DNA of 64,000 nt from Mycobacterium asiaticum. Lineage in GTDB: Bacteria > Actinomycetota > Actinomycetes > Mycobacteriales > Mycobacteriaceae. Where the stretch lies: NCBI RefSeq assembly GCF_001673635.1, contig NZ_LZMH01000031.1:62001-126000 (forward strand), given 5' to 3'. The translations under genes and the position numbers were made by a program. Below are positions 47,400 through 56,566 of the stretch, piece by piece (within the stretch, counting starts at the first letter, position 1; each line of letters starts with the position of its first letter). Below the pieces are notes generated by a model, which did not search any database, was not told the origin of the DNA, and saw only the letters and a program-made list of their open reading frames with translations.

Positions 47400-48347
47400 T
47401 CACCGGCGTCCCGCCATCGCCCCACGCCGGCGGGAGGAGATGAAACGAACGATGTCGGCGATCCAGTCGCGGTCGGTGCGCAGCGTCATCACCGGTGCGC
47501 CACACCCGCGGATGGTGCGGGCCACGTCGTCGCGGTGCTTGGCGGCGGCTCTGGCGAAATCGGTTTGCAACTGCGTGTCGATGGTGAATTCGCGCACAGC
47601 CCCGGATTCGGCGTCCTGCAGCACCACGTCACCGATATCGGGTAATTCGACGTCACGCGGATCGAGCACTTCGACGGCCAGCACCTCGTGGCGGGCCGCG
47701 ATCGCGCGCAGCGGCCGCATCCAGTCGATCGGCCCGAGGAAGTCGCTGATGATCACCGCCATGCCGCGACGCCGTTCGGGTCGGCGCAGGGCGTCGATGG
47801 CCGCGGCGAGGTCACCGCGCACCCCGACCGGCGCCTTGGGGGTGGTAGCAATGGTGCGCAGCAAGGTGTGAACATGCTCCCGCCCGGAGCGGGCCGGCAC
47901 CCGAATCATGTTGTCGCCGTTAGAGATCAGCGCACCCAGCCGGTTGCCGCCGCCAACGTTGAGAAAACAGATCGCGGCCGCGGCCGCCACTGCCAGGTCC
48001 CGTTTCTCGCACGTGGACGTACCGAAGTCCAGGCTCGCCGACATGTCGACCACGAGCCAGGTCTCCAGCTCCCGGTCGGCGATCATCTGCCGAACGTGCG
48101 GGTGGGTGGTACGCGCGGTGACGGCCCAGTCCATTCGGCGCACATCGTCACCGGGCTGGTAAACCCGCGACTCCCCGGGCTCACTGCCCGGGCCCGGGAT
48201 GAGACCGAGGTGATCGCCGTGCAGGATGCCGTCCAGCTTGCGGTTGACGGTCAGTTCGAGGGTACGCAGCGCCGCCGACAACTTCGGGTCGTCGATGGTG
48301 CCGCGCAGCATCGAGGGCGGATGGCGAACCGCCTTCTTATCTGTCAC
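47400..48347 (-). CDS. DUF58 protein (Rv1480 orthologue)
   Basis: The 315-residue soluble protein has the DUF58 signature YQPGDDVRRMDWAVTARTTHP and RELETWLVVDMSASLDFG, the latter a degenerate VWA metal site. GMAVIISDFLGP and AVEVLDPRDVELPD follow. It lies between moxR1 (4-base ATGA overlap upstream) and the VWA gene 31 bases downstream, so it works with them as a MoxR-associated factor. M. tuberculosis Rv1480 is 317 residues. Direct biochemical function is not known. Confidence 0.93.
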   Translation of the reverse strand: MTDKKAVRHPPSMLRGTIDDPKLSAALRTLELTVNRKLDGILHGDHLGLIPGPGSEPGESRVYQPGDDVRRMDWAVTARTTHPHVRQMIADRELETWLVVDMSASLDFGTSTCEKRDLAVAAAAAICFLNVGGGNRLGALISNGDNMIRVPARSGREHVHTLLRTIATTPKAPVGVRGDLAAAIDALRRPERRRGMAVIISDFLGPIDWMRPLRAIAARHEVLAVEVLDPRDVELPDIGDVVLQDAESGAVREFTIDTQLQTDFARAAAKHRDDVARTIRGCGAPVMTLRTDRDWIADIVRFISSRRRGAMAGRR

Positions 48348-49468
48348 CGACCGCCCGCCGCGGCGCCCTGCATCACCGGGCCAACCGAATGTCCTTGCTG
48401 CGGAACGGCGTTCACTTGCGGCAGCGCCACGGTCTGCAGGACTCGGTTGATCACGGTCTCAGCGGTGATCTCGTCGGCGAGCGCATCGTAGGTGAGCACC
48501 AACCGGTGCCGCAGCACGTCGGGGATGACGTCGATGATGTCCTGCGGGATCACGTAGTCACGCCCCCGCACCAGGCCCAGGGCTCGGGATGCGGCGATGA
48601 TGCCCAGCGAGGCGCGCGGCGAGGCGCCGAACGCGATCCAGGTCTTGACGTCGTTCATGCCCAGCTGTTCGGGGTGCCGCGTTGCGGTCACCACCCGGAC
48701 GACGTAGTCGACCAGCGCGTGGTGCACGAAGCTGTTGGCGGCGACGGTCTGCAGCCGCAGCAGGTCGCCGGTGTTGAGGATCTGCTTGGGCTGCGGCGGG
48801 GTCACGCCCATCCGGTAGATGATCTCCCGCTCCTCCTCGGGGGACGGGTAGCCCACGTTGATCTTGAACAGGAAGCGGTCGCGCTGCGCCTCGGGCAGGG
48901 GGTAGACACCCTCCTGCTCGATCGGGTTCTGGGTTGCCATCACCAGGAACGGATTGGGCAGCGGGAAGGTCTTACCGCCGATGGACACGTGGCGTTCGGC
49001 CATCACCTCGAGCAGCGCCGACTGAACCTTTGCCGGGGCACGGTTGATCTCGTCGGCGAGCAGGAAGTTGACCACCACCGGGCCGAGCTCGGTGTCGAAC
49101 TCCTCCTTGCCCTGCCGGTAGATGCGGGTACCGACGATGTCCGTAGGCACCAGGTCCGGGGTGAACTGGATACGGGCGAAGCTGCCGCCGACCACGCGCG
49201 CGAAGGTCTCCACAGCCAGGGTCTTGGCGACGCCGGGCACACCTTCGAGCAGCACGTGGCCCTTGGCCAGCAGGCCGACCAGCATGCGCTCCACCAGCTG
49301 GTCCTGGCCGACGATGATCCGCTTGACCTCGAAGATGGCCCGCTCGAGGGTGTGTACCTCGGCAGCCAGGCCATCCGAGCCGCCTGGAGAGCCACTTACG
49401 TGCGCCTCCTGGGTCGGCGGGGCCGAATGCCCACCCGGACCCGGGTAACCGCCTCCTGCTGATGTCAT
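48344..49468 (-). CDS. moxR1: MoxR-family AAA+ ATPase MoxR1
   Basis: The 374-residue protein has Walker A as GVPGVAKT, Walker B as LLADEINRAPAKVQSALLEVMAE, sensor 1 in ATQNPIEQEG, and the arginine finger region EAQRDRFLFK. A C-terminal lid domain follows. MoxR ATPases remodel or mature client proteins together with VWA and DUF58 proteins. The ATG at 49468 follows GGAGGG and matches the Rv1479 N-terminus (MTSAGGGYPGPGGH). An upstream in-frame start at 49546 is less likely. It leads the moxR1-Rv1480-Rv1481 operon. Confidence 0.95.
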   Translation of the reverse strand: MTSAGGGYPGPGGHSAPPTQEAHVSGSPGGSDGLAAEVHTLERAIFEVKRIIVGQDQLVERMLVGLLAKGHVLLEGVPGVAKTLAVETFARVVGGSFARIQFTPDLVPTDIVGTRIYRQGKEEFDTELGPVVVNFLLADEINRAPAKVQSALLEVMAERHVSIGGKTFPLPNPFLVMATQNPIEQEGVYPLPEAQRDRFLFKINVGYPSPEEEREIIYRMGVTPPQPKQILNTGDLLRLQTVAANSFVHHALVDYVVRVVTATRHPEQLGMNDVKTWIAFGASPRASLGIIAASRALGLVRGRDYVIPQDIIDVIPDVLRHRLVLTYDALADEITAETVINRVLQTVALPQVNAVPQQGHSVGPVMQGAAAGGR

Positions 49469-49599
49469 CAACAACCCTCCACAGCTCATCCCGACACGAC
49501 TGCCGACCCGACTAATGTCACCGGGCAGCGACGTGCCCGCGTTCAACTATTCCAGGCGTCTGGGGATCCGTCGACGCACGGTCAAGCAGCCCACCCGGC

Positions 49600-50319
49600 T
49601 CAGTACTCGATGATCCTAGTCAGATAGGGCGTCATCCCGGGCTTGCGCACCGGACTGATGGTGACCTTGCCGGCCAGGCTGGAAGCCTCCAGCATCTGCC
49701 CGTTGCCCAGATACATGGTGACGTGCTGGCTGCCGTTCGGCCCATAGAAGATGAGGTCGCCCCGCCTGGCCTCGTTCTGCGGAATGTGGCGCCCGGCGTT
49801 GTACTGGTCGCCGGAGAACCGCGGGATCAGCACACCGACGCCGGCGAACGCGTACCGCATCAGCCCCGAGCAGTCGAAGCCGTTGATGTTCGCCCCGTCG
49901 TCCACGCCCTTGCTGGGGCCCTCCAGCGAGCCGCCGCCCCACGAGTAAGGGACGCCCATCTGGGACCCGGCGCGCTTGATCACGTGCTCGATGGCCTGCC
50001 TGCCGTTTGCCCGCGGGATGCGGCTGCCGCTGGTGTTGGTCGACGCGGCCGGCGCGGCGGGGCCGCCCAGGTTGATGCCCAACCCGCTGAGAAACTGCTG
50101 ACCCAGGTTCAGGGTGGTCTGGGTGGCTTGAGCGGTGGCCTGCAGCGAGGCGTTGGCGACGGCTAGCGGGTCGCCAGGAGCGCCGGCGCTGATCGCGGCC
50201 GGCAGGGTCGGGTCCCACTCCCCCGGGTCGGCCGCGGCCGGGGCGGCCACAGCGAGCAAAAGCCCGGTCACCAACACGGTGATCCAGGCTAGGGAGAAAC
50301 GAATTCGCTTGTGACGCAT
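49600..50319 (-). CDS. ripB: NlpC/P60 peptidoglycan endopeptidase RipB
   Basis: The 239-residue protein has a signal peptide (WITVLVTGLLLAVAAPAAADP), a short linker with Ala/Ser, and an NlpC/P60 domain. The catalytic Cys is in GFDCSGLMRYAF, the His in GSQHVTMYLG, and the third residue in the strand ending MLEASS. It cleaves the D-glutamyl-meso-DAP bond in peptide stems during cell separation. The domain is very similar to the C-terminus of RipA, whose gene lies 9 bases upstream on the same strand. Unlike RipA it lacks the long coiled-coil N-terminal domain that blocks the active site. Confidence 0.95.
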   Translation of the reverse strand: MRHKRIRFSLAWITVLVTGLLLAVAAPAAADPGEWDPTLPAAISAGAPGDPLAVANASLQATAQATQTTLNLGQQFLSGLGINLGGPAAPAASTNTSGSRIPRANGRQAIEHVIKRAGSQMGVPYSWGGGSLEGPSKGVDDGANINGFDCSGLMRYAFAGVGVLIPRFSGDQYNAGRHIPQNEARRGDLIFYGPNGSQHVTMYLGNGQMLEASSLAGKVTISPVRKPGMTPYLTRIIEY

Positions 50320-50328
50320 GAAACCTCG

Positions 50329-51756
50329 TTAATACTCGATATAGCGGACTACGAAGGGCGTCATACCGCTGGTGCGCACCGGGGCGGTCCGGACCTTCAG
50401 ACCGATGTCGGGCGCCTCGAGCATCTGGCCGTCGCCGAGGTAGATGGTCACGTGCTGACTGCCGCCCGGCCCGTAGAAGATGACGTCGCCGCGGCGCATC
50501 TGAGCGGTCGGGATCTTGCGGCCGAGGTTGTACTGCGAGCCGGAGTAGTGCGGCAGCTTGATGCCCACCCCGGCGAACGAGTACAGCACCAGGCCCGAAC
50601 AGTCGAAGCCGGTGATGCCGGCCCCGGAGTCGATTCCTTTGCTTGGGCCGGCGGCGTTGCCGCCACCCCAGGAGTACGGCACGCCGATCTGGGACATGCC
50701 GCGACGGATGACGTACTCGGAGGCCTGCCGGCCGTAGACCCGCGGGATCCGGCCCGACGTCGCTCCCGAGGGTGCGTTGGTGATGCCGGTGTCGTTGGGC
50801 TTCAGGATGCCCAACTGCTGTAGGAAGTTGCGGCCCATCTGCGCGGTGACCTGCGCCGACGTAGCCGAATATCCGAGCACCTGGTTGACCACGGCGATCG
50901 GGTCGCCTTGGATGTTGGCGCTGGGGACCTGCGGCAGGGTGGGGTCCCAGCCGTCCCAGCGGCGCCCACCGCCGGGACCGTCGGCGGAGTCCCACATGCC
51001 GCTCGGCGGCGTGCCCTGCCCACCGGTGGCCTGCCACGCCACCAGCCGGGCCTGCTGCAGCTTGGCTTCGGCCCGTTCGCGTTCGGCGGCGGCGCGGTTG
51101 ACTTCCTCACGCTGCTCGTCGAACTTGCGCTGGGTCTCGCTGAGCGCGGCCGCCGCCGCGTCCTGGCTGGCTTTGGCGTCCGCCGCGGCCTTGTCGGCCT
51201 TCTCCTTGGCCAGCCGCGCGGCCGATTCCTTGTTCAGCTGTTCGGTGCGGGCCCGCTCCAGCTTGGCCATCACGGCCGCGGCGCCGGCGGCCATGGTCCG
51301 GGTGGCGGTCGCCGCGGCGATCATGTCCTCGGGGCTGCGCGCGGTGAGGTAGCCGTCGGAGGGGCCGTTCATATAGGTAGCCGCGGCGAAGGTGTCGAAC
51401 CGGTGTTGGGCCGCGGCGATCGCGGCGGTCGCGTCCTTGACCGACTGCTGGGTGGCCTCGAGTTCTCGGCCGGCCACCTCGGCGTGTTCGCGGGCGTCCT
51501 CGACGGCCACCAACGCCTTGTTGACGCTCTCCTGCTCCATCTCTACTGCGGCGCTCAGATCTTCCAGGCGCTGGTTGGCCTTGGCGACGTTGGCGATCAG
51601 GACCGCGATCGAATCGGCGGCGGGATCCGCCCAGGCGACCCCGGTGGCGAGCTCGGGCGTGCAGAACAGCAACGCCGCGCTCATTACCACCGGGACGGCT
51701 GGTCGTATCAGCCTGGCGGCGGTTCGCGAAGCAGAGCTGGGGCTTGTCCGTCTCAT
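50329..51756 (-). CDS. ripA: NlpC/P60 peptidoglycan endopeptidase RipA
   Basis: The 475-residue protein starts with a signal peptide (cleavage near TGVAWA-DP). A long Ala/Glu-rich coiled coil (about 50-250: VEMEQESVNKALVAVEDARE, LAKEKADKAAADAK) follows, then a disordered linker and the NlpC/P60 domain. The catalytic Cys is in GFDCSGLVLYSF and the His in GSQHVTIYLG. RipA hydrolyses septal peptidoglycan with RpfB and is needed for daughter-cell separation; the coiled coil is autoinhibitory. M. tuberculosis RipA is 472 residues. A direct-repeat site of MtrA type lies about 150 bases upstream of its start. Confidence 0.96.
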   Translation of the reverse strand: MRRTSPSSASRTAARLIRPAVPVVMSAALLFCTPELATGVAWADPAADSIAVLIANVAKANQRLEDLSAAVEMEQESVNKALVAVEDAREHAEVAGRELEATQQSVKDATAAIAAAQHRFDTFAAATYMNGPSDGYLTARSPEDMIAAATATRTMAAGAAAVMAKLERARTEQLNKESAARLAKEKADKAAADAKASQDAAAAALSETQRKFDEQREEVNRAAAERERAEAKLQQARLVAWQATGGQGTPPSGMWDSADGPGGGRRWDGWDPTLPQVPSANIQGDPIAVVNQVLGYSATSAQVTAQMGRNFLQQLGILKPNDTGITNAPSGATSGRIPRVYGRQASEYVIRRGMSQIGVPYSWGGGNAAGPSKGIDSGAGITGFDCSGLVLYSFAGVGIKLPHYSGSQYNLGRKIPTAQMRRGDVIFYGPGGSQHVTIYLGDGQMLEAPDIGLKVRTAPVRTSGMTPFVVRYIEY

Positions 51757-51908
51757 ACGACGTCGATCTCCTTGGGGCTCATATCGGACGGACGGCGCCG
51801 AAATGCACTGGTAGCGCCATTAGCATCACAAGCATCATTCGCACCGTACGTCACAGCTGTCCCCAAAGAAACGCAAGTCACAAATTGCACTCTGGAAGTG
51901 CGTTTACT

Positions 51909-51924
51909 GTGACCCAACAGTGAC
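51909..51924 (-). promoter_or_regulatory. Candidate MtrA box upstream of ripA
   Basis: Read on the ripA strand, the sequence is GTCAC-TGTTGG-GTCAC, two copies 11 bases apart. MtrA sites are described as paired GTcAC-like repeats at this spacing, and ripA is a known MtrA-regulated gene in M. tuberculosis. Additional single GTCAC copies occur nearby at 51850 and 51877 on the other strand. Confidence 0.6.
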
Positions 51925-51990
51925 CTGGCGGGTTTGCCGCACTAGCGGCGCGGGCGCTGCGGCGGCAGCGCTAAAAGGGCAGTGAGCTTG

Positions 51991-52545
51991 CTAGACGCTC
52001 GGCTTTTCTGCGTCGGCAGCGATTTCCGTCGGGGCTGCTGACGTTGCTGGCTGCCTGTTGCGGAGCTGCATGACCCGGCCGACGACGGCGGCGGCGAACA
52101 CCACGATCAGCAGGACGATCGTCAACGCCGTCCAAGGGAACTCGGGGGTGTTGAGTTCGTTCAGAAAGTTCTGCGCAGACTGGGTGGGATTGCCGGTTTT
52201 GGAGTGGTCTTCACCGGCCTCGAGCGTCACGCGCGGGTAGTGCGAGCTGTAGCTGCCGACATAGCTCGGGCTGAGCACCAGCACCGTGGAATCGGGGTGG
52301 TCGGCGCCGACGACGGTCGCGATGTCGCGCAGCGGGGTGTCGCTGGGCGGGTTGTGGTCGAGCAGGACGATCTTGAGGTTGATGCCGTCGCCACGAGCCT
52401 GGTTGACAACTTCGAGCAGGCCGGGCTCGGCTGCCGGCGCCGCGGCGACGCCGTCGACGGCGACCTGCGCCTTGATTGACTCGATGTCCACGTCCTGCGG
52501 AATGTATTCCGGCAGAAAGGGGATCGTCTGCGGCAGGTTGCTCAT
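51991..52545 (-). CDS. Membrane protein of the Rv1476 family
   Basis: The 184-residue protein begins MSNLPQTIPFLPEYIPQDVD. Its extracytoplasmic or cytosolic N-terminal domain resembles the TPM-like fold by pattern (ILKIVLLDHNPPSD, VLVLSPSYVGSYSSHYPRV). A single membrane helix lies near the C-terminus (WTALTIVLLIVVFAAAVVG), followed by a short tail. Rv1476 is 186 residues and of unknown function. The start at 52545 agrees with that; a longer open frame upstream to 52872 is not supported. The gene is divergent from acn, with 265 bases of spacer containing two palindromes. Confidence 0.9.
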   Translation of the reverse strand: MSNLPQTIPFLPEYIPQDVDIESIKAQVAVDGVAAAPAAEPGLLEVVNQARGDGINLKIVLLDHNPPSDTPLRDIATVVGADHPDSTVLVLSPSYVGSYSSHYPRVTLEAGEDHSKTGNPTQSAQNFLNELNTPEFPWTALTIVLLIVVFAAAVVGRVMQLRNRQPATSAAPTEIAADAEKPSV

Positions 52546-52573
52546 CGTCGTCGTCGCTCCTCTCAGCCCGAAC

Positions 52574-52620
52574 GTCACGCTGGCGTGACGCTCGACCACG
52601 GCCGTCACTCTAGTGTGACG
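52574..52620. promoter_or_regulatory. Two tandem GTCAC/GTGAC palindromes between Rv1476-like gene and acn
   Basis: GTCACGC-TG-GCGTGAC is a perfect palindrome at 52574-52589. A second, CGTCAC-TCTAGT-GTGACG, lies at 52603-52620, 29-31 bases on. Both share GTCAC...GTGAC half-sites. They lie 29-75 bases upstream of the Rv1476-like start and about 190-240 bases upstream of acn. A TetR regulator gene follows acn and, in M. tuberculosis, represses it, so an operator role is plausible. Confidence 0.5.
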
Positions 52621-52810
52621 ATCGGCGCGCTGGGCAGCGTATCGGTCGGCGCCCCGGTCGGCGTAGTACCCGGGGCTTCCCACGCCGAGCCGACAGGACA
52701 AGACTGGCCGGTACGGGTGCTGCGTATTGCAGGACAAGCGTACTGTTAAAGTGGCACCGCATTCGTCGGCACGGCCCGCCGGCGAAGAGAACTTAATCCA
52801 GGGAGTTGAT

Positions 52811-55642
52811 GTGACTAGCAAAGGTTCGGTGAATTCGTTCGAAGCCCGCGACACCCTTGAGGTCGGTGACAACAGCTACGAGATCTATCGTCTCGACGCG
52901 GTCCCCAACACGGAGAAACTCCCCTACAGCCTCAAGGTCCTGGCCGAGAATCTGCTGCGTAACGAGGACGGCAGCAACATCACCAAGGAACACATCGAGG
53001 CCATCGCGAACTGGGACCCCGAAGCCGAACCGAGCATCGAAATCCAATACACGCCGGCCCGGGTGGTCATGCAGGACTTCACCGGGGTGCCCTGCATCGT
53101 CGACCTGGCCACCATGCGCGAGGCCGTCGGCGACCTGGGCGGTGATCCCGACAAGGTCAACCCGCTCGCCCCGGCCGACCTGGTGATCGACCACTCGGTG
53201 ATCGCCGACCTGTTCGGCACCGCCGACGCTTTCGAGCGCAACGTCGAGATCGAATACGAGCGCAACGGCGAGCGTTACCAGTTCCTGCGCTGGGGCCAAG
53301 GCGCTTTCGACGACTTCAAGGTGGTTCCCCCGGGCACCGGCATCGTGCACCAGGTCAACATCGAGTACCTGGCCAGCGTGGTGATGACCCGCAACGGACA
53401 GGCTTACCCCGACACCTGTGTGGGCACCGACAGCCACACGACCATGGTCAACGGCCTCGGCGTCCTGGGCTGGGGTGTCGGCGGCATCGAGGCTGAGGCG
53501 GCGATGCTCGGCCAGCCGGTGTCGATGCTGATCCCCCGGGTCGTCGGGTTCAAGCTGACCGGTGAGATCCAGCCGGGTGTCACCGCCACCGACGTGGTGC
53601 TCACGGTGACCGAGATGCTGCGCAAGCACGGCGTCGTCGGCAAGTTCGTCGAGTTCTACGGCGAGGGCGTGGCCGAGGTGCCGCTGGCCAACCGCGCCAC
53701 CCTGGGCAACATGAGCCCCGAATTCGGCTCCACCGCAGCGATTTTCCCGATCGACCAGGAAACCATCGACTACCTGAAGTTCACCGGGCGCAGCGAGGAG
53801 CAGCTGGCGCTGGTCGAGGCCTACGCCAAGGAGCAGGGCCTGTGGCACAACCCCGAGCGCGAGCCGGCGTTCTCCGAATACCTCGAGCTGGACCTGTCCG
53901 AGGTGGTGCCGTCGATCGCCGGGCCCAAGCGGCCACAGGACCGGATCGCGCTTTCGGCAGCGAAAGCTGCGTTCCGCGAACAGATTCCGAACTACGTCGG
54001 GGACGACCCGGACAAGAAGGACTACTCCAAGCTGGACGAGGCGGTCGATGAATCCTTCCCGGCCAGCGACCCCGGACAGCCGCAGAACGGGCACGCCGAC
54101 GACAAGCCCGAGGTGTTCTCCGCAGCCCAGAACGCCCAGGGCCGGGCGAGCAACCCGGTGACGGTGAAGTCCGACGAGCGTGGCGAATTCGTCCTCGACC
54201 ACGGCGCGGTGGTGATCGCCGCGATCACGTCGTGCACCAACACGTCCAACCCCGAGGTGATGCTGGGCGCGGCGCTGCTGGCCCGCAACGCCGTCGAGAA
54301 GGGCCTCGCCTCCAAGCCGTGGGTGAAGACAACCATGGCGCCGGGCTCGCAGGTCGTCAACGACTACTACGAAAAAGCCGGTCTGTGGCCGTATCTGGAG
54401 AAGCTGGGCTTCTACCTGGTGGGCTACGGCTGCACCACCTGCATCGGTAACTCCGGTCCGCTGCCTGACGAGATCTCCAAGGCGGTCAACGACAACGACC
54501 TTTCCGTGGCCGCGGTGCTGTCCGGGAACCGGAACTTCGAAGGCCGGATCAACCCGGATGTGAAGATGAACTACCTGGCTTCGCCGCCGTTGGTGGTCGC
54601 TTACGCCCTGGCCGGCACCATGGACTTCGACTTCGAATCCGACCCGCTGGGTAAGGACAAAGACGGCAATGACGTCTTCTTGAAGGACATTTGGCCGTCG
54701 CAGAAGGACGTCTCGGACACCATCGCCTCGGCGATCAACCAGGAGATGTTCACCAGCAACTACGCCGATGTGTTCAAGGGTGACGAGCGGTGGCAGAACC
54801 TGCCGACGCCGAGCGGCAACACCTTCGAGTGGGACCCGGACTCGACCTATGTGCGTAAGCCTCCGTACTTCGACGGCATGCCCGCCGAGCCCGAGCCGGT
54901 GGCCGATATCGCCGGCGCCAGAGTGCTTGCCCTGCTAGGTGATTCGGTGACCACCGACCACATCTCCCCCGCCAGCAGCATCAAGCCGGGCACCCCGGCC
55001 GCGCAGTACCTCGACGAGCACGGCGTGGAGCGCAAGGATTACAACTCCTTCGGTTCCCGACGCGGCAACCACGAGGTGATGATTCGCGGCACGTTCGCCA
55101 ACATCCGGTTGCGCAACATGCTGCTGGACGACGTGTCGGGCGGCTACACCCGCGACTTCACCCAGGACTCCGAGGATGGAAAAGCGCCGCAGGCCTTCAT
55201 TTACGACGCGGCGCAAAACTATGCGGCACAGGACATTCCGCTAGTGGTACTGGGCGGTAAGGAGTACGGGTCCGGATCGTCGCGGGACTGGGCGGCCAAG
55301 GGGACGCGGCTGCTCGGGGTGCGCGCGGTGATCGCCGAGTCGTTCGAGCGCATCCACCGCTCCAACCTGATCGGCATGGGCGTGATCCCGCTGCAGTTCC
55401 CGGACGGCAAGTCCGCCAAGGACCTGGGGCTCGACGGGACCGAGGTGTTCGACATCACCGGTATCGAGGAGCTCAACAACGGGAAGACACCGAAGACGGT
55501 GAAGGTCAAGGCCAGCAAGGACTCCGGAGACCCGGTCGAGTTCGACGCCGTCGTGCGGATCGACACACCCGGAGAGGCCGACTACTACCGCAACGGGGGC
55601 ATCCTGCAGTACGTGCTGCGCAACATGCTCAAGTCTGGCTAG
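52811..55642 (+). CDS. acn: Aconitate hydratase (aconitase A)
   Basis: The 943-residue protein has the same length as M. tuberculosis Acn (Rv1475c) when started at the GTG 52811 after GGGAG. The [4Fe-4S] cluster ligands are the Cys in [10 protein letters not shown] and the pair in [12 protein letters not shown]. Active-site residues are visible in [30 protein letters not shown] and [13 protein letters not shown]. It converts citrate to isocitrate in the TCA cycle and, without its cluster, can bind iron-responsive RNA elements. A TetR regulator gene lies 20 bases downstream. A longer open frame starts at 52727 but is not supported. Confidence 0.97.
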   Translation: MTSKGSVNSFEARDTLEVGDNSYEIYRLDAVPNTEKLPYSLKVLAENLLRNEDGSNITKEHIEAIANWDPEAEPSIEIQYTPARVVMQDFTGVPCIVDLATMREAVGDLGGDPDKVNPLAPADLVIDHSVIADLFGTADAFERNVEIEYERNGERYQFLRWGQGAFDDFKVVPPGTGIVHQVNIEYLASVVMTRNGQAYPDTCVGTDSHTTMVNGLGVLGWGVGGIEAEAAMLGQPVSMLIPRVVGFKLTGEIQPGVTATDVVLTVTEMLRKHGVVGKFVEFYGEGVAEVPLANRATLGNMSPEFGSTAAIFPIDQETIDYLKFTGRSEEQLALVEAYAKEQGLWHNPEREPAFSEYLELDLSEVVPSIAGPKRPQDRIALSAAKAAFREQIPNYVGDDPDKKDYSKLDEAVDESFPASDPGQPQNGHADDKPEVFSAAQNAQGRASNPVTVKSDERGEFVLDHGAVVIAAITSCTNTSNPEVMLGAALLARNAVEKGLASKPWVKTTMAPGSQVVNDYYEKAGLWPYLEKLGFYLVGYGCTTCIGNSGPLPDEISKAVNDNDLSVAAVLSGNRNFEGRINPDVKMNYLASPPLVVAYALAGTMDFDFESDPLGKDKDGNDVFLKDIWPSQKDVSDTIASAINQEMFTSNYADVFKGDERWQNLPTPSGNTFEWDPDSTYVRKPPYFDGMPAEPEPVADIAGARVLALLGDSVTTDHISPASSIKPGTPAAQYLDEHGVERKDYNSFGSRRGNHEVMIRGTFANIRLRNMLLDDVSGGYTRDFTQDSEDGKAPQAFIYDAAQNYAAQDIPLVVLGGKEYGSGSSRDWAAKGTRLLGVRAVIAESFERIHRSNLIGMGVIPLQFPDGKSAKDLGLDGTEVFDITGIEELNNGKTPKTVKVKASKDSGDPVEFDAVVRIDTPGEADYYRNGGILQYVLRNMLKSG

Positions 55643-55662
55643 CGGCCACACCAGACCCGCTC

Positions 55663-56238
55663 GTGCCCAAAGTCAGCGAGGACCATCTGGAGGCCCGGCG
55701 CCGTCAGATCCTCGACGGTGCCCGCCGCTGTTTCGCCGAGTACGGCTACGACCAAGCCACGGTGCGACGGTTGGAGCAGGCGATCGGGATGTCGCGCGGC
55801 GCGATCTTCCACCACTACCGGGACAAGGACGCCCTGTTCTTCGCGCTGGCGAGCGAGGACACCCAACGAATGGCGGAAGTCGCGTCGCGCGAGGGGCTGA
55901 TTCAGGTGATGCGCAACATGCTTGCCACGCCCGAACAATTCGACTGGTTGGCCACTCGCCTGGAGATCGCCCGCAAGCTGCGCCACGACCCGGAGTTCAG
56001 CCGCGGCTGGGCCGAGCGGTCGGCGGAACTCGCCGCCGCGACCACCGAACGGCTGCGCCGCCAGAAGGAGGCCAAACGGGTGCGCGACGACGTGCCCAGT
56101 GACGTCCTGCACTGTTATCTGGATCTGGTGCTGGACGGCTTGGTGGCCCGGTTGGCTTCCGGGGAAGATCCGCAGCGGCTGGCAGCCGTGCTGGATCTGG
56201 TTGAAAACTCGGTGCGCACAGCCGATTTGACCGATTGA
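55663..56238 (+). CDS. TetR-family regulator, Rv1474c orthologue (aconitase repressor)
   Basis: The 191-residue protein has the N-terminal TetR HTH: RRRQILDGARRCFAEYGYDQ, then TVRRLEQAIGMSRGAIFHHY with the recognition helix. A helical ligand-binding domain follows. In M. tuberculosis the corresponding Rv1474c was reported to repress acn, and here it lies 20 bases after acn on the same strand, so it is likely co-transcribed and feeds back on aconitase. The GTG at 55663 is used as start. The ligand is not visible from sequence. Confidence 0.92.
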   Translation: MPKVSEDHLEARRRQILDGARRCFAEYGYDQATVRRLEQAIGMSRGAIFHHYRDKDALFFALASEDTQRMAEVASREGLIQVMRNMLATPEQFDWLATRLEIARKLRHDPEFSRGWAERSAELAAATTERLRRQKEAKRVRDDVPSDVLHCYLDLVLDGLVARLASGEDPQRLAAVLDLVENSVRTADLTD

Positions 56239-56297
56239 GCGGACCAGCGCAGCGCTACTGCGAGCAAAGGGATTCTCGCAGTCGCGCTACGCCGCGT

Positions 56298-56489
56298 TCA
56301 GCGGGGCCGGGCGCGGTGGTTGGGCCCGCCGCGGCTGCGCATCGTGGTGCCCGACTCGCGCAGCATGCTGTGGACCGACCCGTAGGACCGACCGGTGGTA
56401 GCCGCCAGGTTGCGGATGCTGGCGCCCTTTTCGTAGGCGTTGCGCAACTCGTGCAACATCTCCTCGCGGGTCTTCTTCGACTTCCGCAT
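56298..56489 (-). CDS. Small helix-turn-helix protein (Rv1473A orthologue)
   Basis: The 63-residue basic protein begins MRKSKKTREEMLHELRNAYE and contains a helix-turn-helix region ASIRNLAATTGRSYGSVHSM, followed by an Arg-rich tail. The length and position, between the TetR gene and the ABC-F gene, match Rv1473A. It presumably binds DNA, with an unknown target. Confidence 0.9.
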   Translation of the reverse strand: MRKSKKTREEMLHELRNAYEKGASIRNLAATTGRSYGSVHSMLRESGTTMRSRGGPNHRARPR

Positions 56490-56566
56490 CGAGAACCTCC
56501 ACGGCTACCCCCTGGCATTCAGGGTAAGAATCCCGCGGCGAATTGGGGATGTTTTGCCAAAACCGG

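Noticed and set aside
52793..54202. Long minus-strand open frame opposite acn (469 codons)
   Set aside because: It is the antisense shadow of a very high-GC, strongly conserved gene; its translation is His/Val/Asp-rich with no domain.
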